Source: Acidobacteriota bacterium
GTDB lineage: Bacteria > Acidobacteriota > Thermoanaerobaculia > Multivoradales > Multivoraceae
Assembly: GCA_026707545.1 (NCBI GenBank)
Contig: JAPOWR010000001.1
Location: 1,517,778-1,581,777 of the forward strand
Length of the DNA: 64,000 nucleotides
Direction of reading: 5' to 3'
The position numbers and the translations under genes were made by a program. This document shows positions 61,000-64,000 of the stretch, one piece after another (the stretch's first letter is position 1; every line of letters begins with the position of its first letter). The notes under the pieces were generated by a model. That model did not search any database and was not told the DNA's origin. It saw only the letters and a list, made by a program, of their open reading frames with translations.

Positions 61000-61574
61000 G
61001 CACCCTTTCCAGGCTTGCTGTGGCCGTTGCGGCGCTTGCTGCACCACTCGCGAGCCCGCCCCTCCCCGGGCAGACCGGAGCCTCCGGCGACTGGCCCGCA
61101 TTCGGCGGCGATCCCGGCAACACCAAGTACTCCACGCTGGACCAGATCGACCGCGACAACTTCCAGGACGTGGAGATCGCCTGGCGCTGGCGCTTGATCG
61201 CCGCGGACACGAAGGTCCCGAGCAGCGTGCGGCGCGGTCAGTTCAAGACGATCCCGATCGAGGTCGGAGGTCGCGTCTTCGTCGCCACGTCGCTCAGCCA
61301 GGTCGCTGCGATCGACGCCGGGACGGGCGACACGCTCTGGACCTACGACCCGGAGAGCTGGCGCGCCGGCCGCCCGGCGAACGAAGGCTTCCAGCACCGG
61401 GGAGTCGCCTACTGGACGGACGGAGAGCGGGAGCGGGTACTCCTTCCAACCCACCACCGCCGGTTGGTCTCGCTCGACGCCGCAACCGGAAAGCCCGATC
61501 CCGACTACGGCGGCGGCGGCACGCCGCCGGTGCTCGTCGCCCTGGCGCTGCCCCGAGAGGAATCCGGATCATGA
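60996..61574 (+). CDS. Mini-quinoprotein: PQQ-propeller protein with large internal deletion
   Basis: 192 residues. The CTG at 60996 overlaps the DUF6644 stop as CTGA and gives a proper signal peptide (basic STLSRLAVAV, then ALAAPLAS); the next in-frame GTG lacks the basic part. The mature region from GDWPAFGGDPGN to PDPDYG aligns without gaps with the next gene (about 118 of 142 residues identical by hand). It then jumps to GGGGTPPVLVALALPREE, which matches the last ~19 residues of that gene. Roughly 468 residues, most of the eight-bladed propeller, are missing. The join lies in a GGCGGC run (~61508-61522), consistent with deletion between short repeats. It could be a pseudogene or a small secreted subunit. 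Confidence 0.8.
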   Translation: MSTLSRLAVAVAALAAPLASPPLPGQTGASGDWPAFGGDPGNTKYSTLDQIDRDNFQDVEIAWRWRLIAADTKVPSSVRRGQFKTIPIEVGGRVFVATSLSQVAAIDAGTGDTLWTYDPESWRAGRPANEGFQHRGVAYWTDGERERVLLPTHHRRLVSLDAATGKPDPDYGGGGTPPVLVALALPREESGS

Positions 61575-63535
61575 AGTTCGTCGCCCTGGTGGCTTCTGCC
61601 TGCGCGCTCGCCAGCCCGCCCGTCACAGCCCAGGCGGGCGCCACCGGCGACTGGCCGGCTTTCGGCGGGGATCCCGGCAACAGCAAGTACTCGACGCTCG
61701 ACGAGATCGACCGCTCCAACTTCCAGGATGTCGAGGTCGTCTGGCGCTGGCGCTCGATCGCCGCGGACACTGAAGTCCCGCGCAGCGTCCGACGCGGCCA
61801 GTTCAAGGCGATTCCACTCGAGGTCGGCGGCCGGATCTTCGTCTCGACCTCGCTCAGCCAGGTGGCCGCGATCGACGCCGACAGCGGCGAGACGCTCTGG
61901 GCCTACGACCCGGAAAGCTGGCGCGCCGGCCGGCCGGCGAACCTCGGCTTCCACCACCGCGGAGTCGCCTGGTGGACAGACGGCGAACGCGAGCGGATCC
62001 TGATTCCGACGCACGACCGTCGGCTGGTCTCACTCGATGCCGCAACCGGAGAACCCGATCCCGACTTCGGCGACGGCGGCGCGGTCGAGATGACGCCTCA
62101 TCTGGGCCGCGAGGTGATGGAGCGCCTGACGACGCACAGTTCGCCGCCGGCAGTCTGCGGCGACACGGTGATCGTCGGCTCGATCGTGGCGGACTTCGCC
62201 ACTCACAGGGAAGCGCCGCCCGGCTTCGTCCGCGCCTATGACATCCCGACCGGCGACCTCGCCTGGGTCTTCCACACCATCCCGCAGAACGACGAACTCG
62301 GTGTCGAGACCTGGGAGGACGAGTCGTGGCGCTACAGCGGCAACACGAACGTCTGGTCCATGATCACGGTCGACGAGGAGGCGGGAACCGCCTACCTGCC
62401 GGTCGGCACGCCGACAAACGACCTCTACGGCGGCCACCGACTCGGCGACAATCTCTACGCCGAGAGCATCGTCGCGGTCGACTGCGAAACGGGCGAGCGC
62501 CGCTGGCACTACCAGTTCGTTCACCACGGCCTCTGGGACTACGACCCCCCGACCGCACCCAATCTGTTCGAGGCGACGGTGGAGGGCGAGCGGGTACGAG
62601 GCGTGGTCCAGGTCACGAAGCAGGCCTTCGCCTTCGTCTTCGACCGGGTGACCGGCAAGCCGGTGTGGGAGATCGAGGAGCGCGAGGTGCCGCCAAGCGA
62701 CGTGCCGGGCGAGCGTGCCGCGCCAACCCAGCCCTTCCCGACCCGGCCGGCGCCCTTCGACCGCCAGGGCATCACCGAGGACGACCTGATCGACTGGACG
62801 CCCGAACTCCGCGCCGAGGCGATCGAGATCGCGGCCGACTACGACCTGGTGCCGCTCTACACGCCGCCGCGCTTCGAGGAGGCGGGCAAGCCGACGATCC
62901 AGTTGCCGGCCGACGGCGGCGGTGCGAACTGGACTGGCGCCGCGGTCGATCCCGAAACCGGGATCCTCTACGTCGTCTCGCATACCCGTGCGGCCAGCGT
63001 CTCCCTGACCAGGCCTGATCCGAACCGCTCCGACCTGAACTTCGTGCCGGATCGTTGGTACCGGACCGTCGAGGGGCCGCGTGGGCTGCCCCTGGTCAAG
63101 CCGCCGTACGGGCGGATCACGGCGATCGATCTGAACACCGGCGAACACCTCTGGATGGTCCCGCACGGCGTCGGTCCGGTGAACCATCCAGCCATCGCCG
63201 ACCTCGAACTCGGCCGGCTCGGGGTCGCCACTCACACCGCGGCGCCCCTGCTTACTCCCACGCTGCTCTTCGTCACCGCGGCGGGAGAACACTCCGGCGA
63301 TCCGGAAGCGAATGAACCCGACGTACCGCCCGAGATCAGCGTCTACGACAAGGCGACGGGCGAATACCTGGGCGGCATCGAGCTGCCCGGCACTCCCAAC
63401 TCGAACGTGATCAGCTACGAACACGGCGGCCGGCAGTACCTCGCCGTCGCCACCGGCGGTGGCCGGTTTGGAATAGGCGGCGGCGGAACGACTCCCGAGC
63501 TCGTCGTGCTGGCGCTGCCCCGAGAGGAACCCTAG
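61571..63535 (+). CDS. Quinoprotein dehydrogenase (glucose dehydrogenase-like PQQ propeller)
   Basis: 654 residues from an ATG overlapping the previous stop (ATGA). Signal peptide 1-24. The mature protein is an eight-bladed PQQ propeller of the soluble-portion 'glucose/quinate/shikimate' dehydrogenase type: GDWPAFGGDPGNSKYSTLDEI, AIDADSGETLWAYDP, GFVRAYDIPTGDLAWVFHTIP, VGTPTNDLYGGHRLGDNLYAESIVAVD, WHYQFVHHGLWDYDPPTAPNLFE and GVGPVNHPAI (abridged). It lacks both a membrane domain and a heme domain, so electrons must leave through another protein; the DUF6644 pair and the cytochrome upstream are candidates. Tail RFGIGGGGTTPELVVLALPREEP is shared with the mini-gene. Confidence 0.9.
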   Translation: MKFVALVASACALASPPVTAQAGATGDWPAFGGDPGNSKYSTLDEIDRSNFQDVEVVWRWRSIAADTEVPRSVRRGQFKAIPLEVGGRIFVSTSLSQVAAIDADSGETLWAYDPESWRAGRPANLGFHHRGVAWWTDGERERILIPTHDRRLVSLDAATGEPDPDFGDGGAVEMTPHLGREVMERLTTHSSPPAVCGDTVIVGSIVADFATHREAPPGFVRAYDIPTGDLAWVFHTIPQNDELGVETWEDESWRYSGNTNVWSMITVDEEAGTAYLPVGTPTNDLYGGHRLGDNLYAESIVAVDCETGERRWHYQFVHHGLWDYDPPTAPNLFEATVEGERVRGVVQVTKQAFAFVFDRVTGKPVWEIEEREVPPSDVPGERAAPTQPFPTRPAPFDRQGITEDDLIDWTPELRAEAIEIAADYDLVPLYTPPRFEEAGKPTIQLPADGGGANWTGAAVDPETGILYVVSHTRAASVSLTRPDPNRSDLNFVPDRWYRTVEGPRGLPLVKPPYGRITAIDLNTGEHLWMVPHGVGPVNHPAIADLELGRLGVATHTAAPLLTPTLLFVTAAGEHSGDPEANEPDVPPEISVYDKATGEYLGGIELPGTPNSNVISYEHGGRQYLAVATGGGRFGIGGGGTTPELVVLALPREEP

Positions 63536-63537
63536 TC

Positions 63538-64000
63538 ATGAAGCTGAAGCGCACCGTCCTTCTTGCCGTTGGAACGGCCTTGTTTCTGGCCGCCGCGACG
63601 GTCTCCCAGCCGCCGCCCCGCCGGGCCGAAGCCGCCTACGCGGTCGACGACGCCGCGCTGGTCGCGGCCGCGGGCCGCACCGGCGACTGGCTGACCTACG
63701 GCGGCACCTACAAGGAGCAGCGCTACAGCGTCCTCGACCAGATCAACGACGGCAACGTGGACCAACTCGGCATCGCCTGGGTCCAGGAGACGAACACGAA
63801 GCGGGGCCTCGAGGCCACGCCGCTGATCGTCGACGGCGTGATGTACGCGACCGGCGCCTGGAACGTGATCTACGCCCTCGACGCGGTGACCGGCGAACCG
63901 CTGTGGACCTACGACCCGGAGGTGCCGCGCTCTATTGCGATGAAGACCTGCTGCGACGCCGTGAACCGCGGCGCCGCGCTCTACCGGGGCAAGGTGATTT
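63538..64000 (+). CDS. PQQ-dependent methanol/ethanol-type dehydrogenase, N-terminal fragment
   Basis: 154 residues before the window ends; the gene continues. Signal peptide (MKLKRTVLLAVGTALFLAAAT, first ~34). The mature part shows the hallmarks of PQQ alcohol dehydrogenases: GDWLTYGGTYKEQRYSVLDQIN, LGIAWVQETNTKRGLEATPLIVDGVMY, ALDAVTGEPLWTYDP and the vicinal disulfide AMKTCCDAVNRGAALYRGKV that sits against PQQ. The catalytic Asp and any cytochrome domain are outside the window. It starts three bases after the quinoprotein stop, so three quinoprotein genes are in tandem. Confidence 0.93.
   Translation, partial: MKLKRTVLLAVGTALFLAAATVSQPPPRRAEAAYAVDDAALVAAAGRTGDWLTYGGTYKEQRYSVLDQINDGNVDQLGIAWVQETNTKRGLEATPLIVDGVMYATGAWNVIYALDAVTGEPLWTYDPEVPRSIAMKTCCDAVNRGAALYRGKVI

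Noticed and set aside
1-64000. tRNA, rRNA, CRISPR arrays, insertion sequences, phage or defence genes
   Set aside because: Looked for in all gaps and in the protein set; none seen. Gaps are all shorter than ~160 bases and hold no cloverleaf or spaced direct repeats that I could find.

Overview
The window is a 64 kb stretch of high-GC, very gene-dense DNA (about 54 protein genes, no gap over 300 bases, many 1-11 base overlaps). I see no rRNA, tRNA, CRISPR array, transposase, integrase or plasmid gene, so it reads as ordinary chromosome or a MAG contig. The gene set points to an aerobic, Gram-negative, free-living or host-associated heterotroph: alternative complex III subunits plus an aa3-type oxidase, TonB receptor, RND efflux pump, PQQ dehydrogenases, sulfatase, and paired planctomycete-type cytochrome (PSD1) and DUF1501 genes. 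Acidobacteriota is my best guess, with Planctomycetota or a related phylum less likely. This is inferred from family content, not from a marker gene.

Layout. 1-16.2 kb: mostly secreted or heme-containing catabolic proteins (sulfatase tail, propeller/HEAT/cytochrome dehydrogenase, Tm-1-like protein, alpha carbonic anhydrase, a cytochrome c-PhoD-like fusion whose phosphatase residues are lost, a CmcJ-like oxygenase, an amidohydrolase, an ammonium transporter, the DUF1501/PSD1 pair). 16.3-21 kb: flavin oxidoreductase, methyltransferase, glycosyltransferase, GH109-like oxidoreductase. 21-30.3 kb: a minus-strand respiratory block, actC-actD-actF, then a cupredoxin-like protein, then coxA-coxC-coxD-orf-coxB, with a lipoprotein paralogue of the cupredoxin diverging at the upstream end. 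30.3-37.3 kb: HAD phosphatase, M23 peptidase, TcuA-like flavoprotein, SDR, and the operon pyrR-pyrB-pyrC. 37.5-47.9 kb: smc, a heme/copper-monooxygenase-like protein, TMEM220-type protein, and a GbsR-type regulator followed by RND adaptor and permease. 47.9-52.8 kb: TonB receptor with an EF-hand esterase, and an epimerase. 52.9-58.8 kb: a chain of small overlapping genes (GNAT, exonuclease III, sulfotransferase; secreted orphan, alpha/beta hydrolase, DUF418). 58.8-64 kb: DUF1330-like protein, a class II-like cytochrome c, two DUF6644 membrane proteins, an internally deleted mini-quinoprotein, a full-length quinoprotein, and the start of a methanol/ethanol-type PQQ dehydrogenase.

Gene expression signals are unusually readable. 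Many first genes lack a Shine-Dalgarno and instead carry a TANNNT box 6-9 bases before the start codon, which suggests leaderless transcripts. Others have AGGAG-type sites. Downstream genes are coupled through ATGA, GTGA and, in three places, apparent CTGA overlaps that imply CTG start codons.

The most unusual objects are the cytochrome-pseudophosphatase fusion (5277-6689), the mini-quinoprotein next to its parent (60996-61574), the quinoprotein/DUF6644/cytochrome module (59.4-64 kb), and the alternative complex III cluster that lacks all heme and Fe-S subunits but is bracketed by two copper-protein paralogues.
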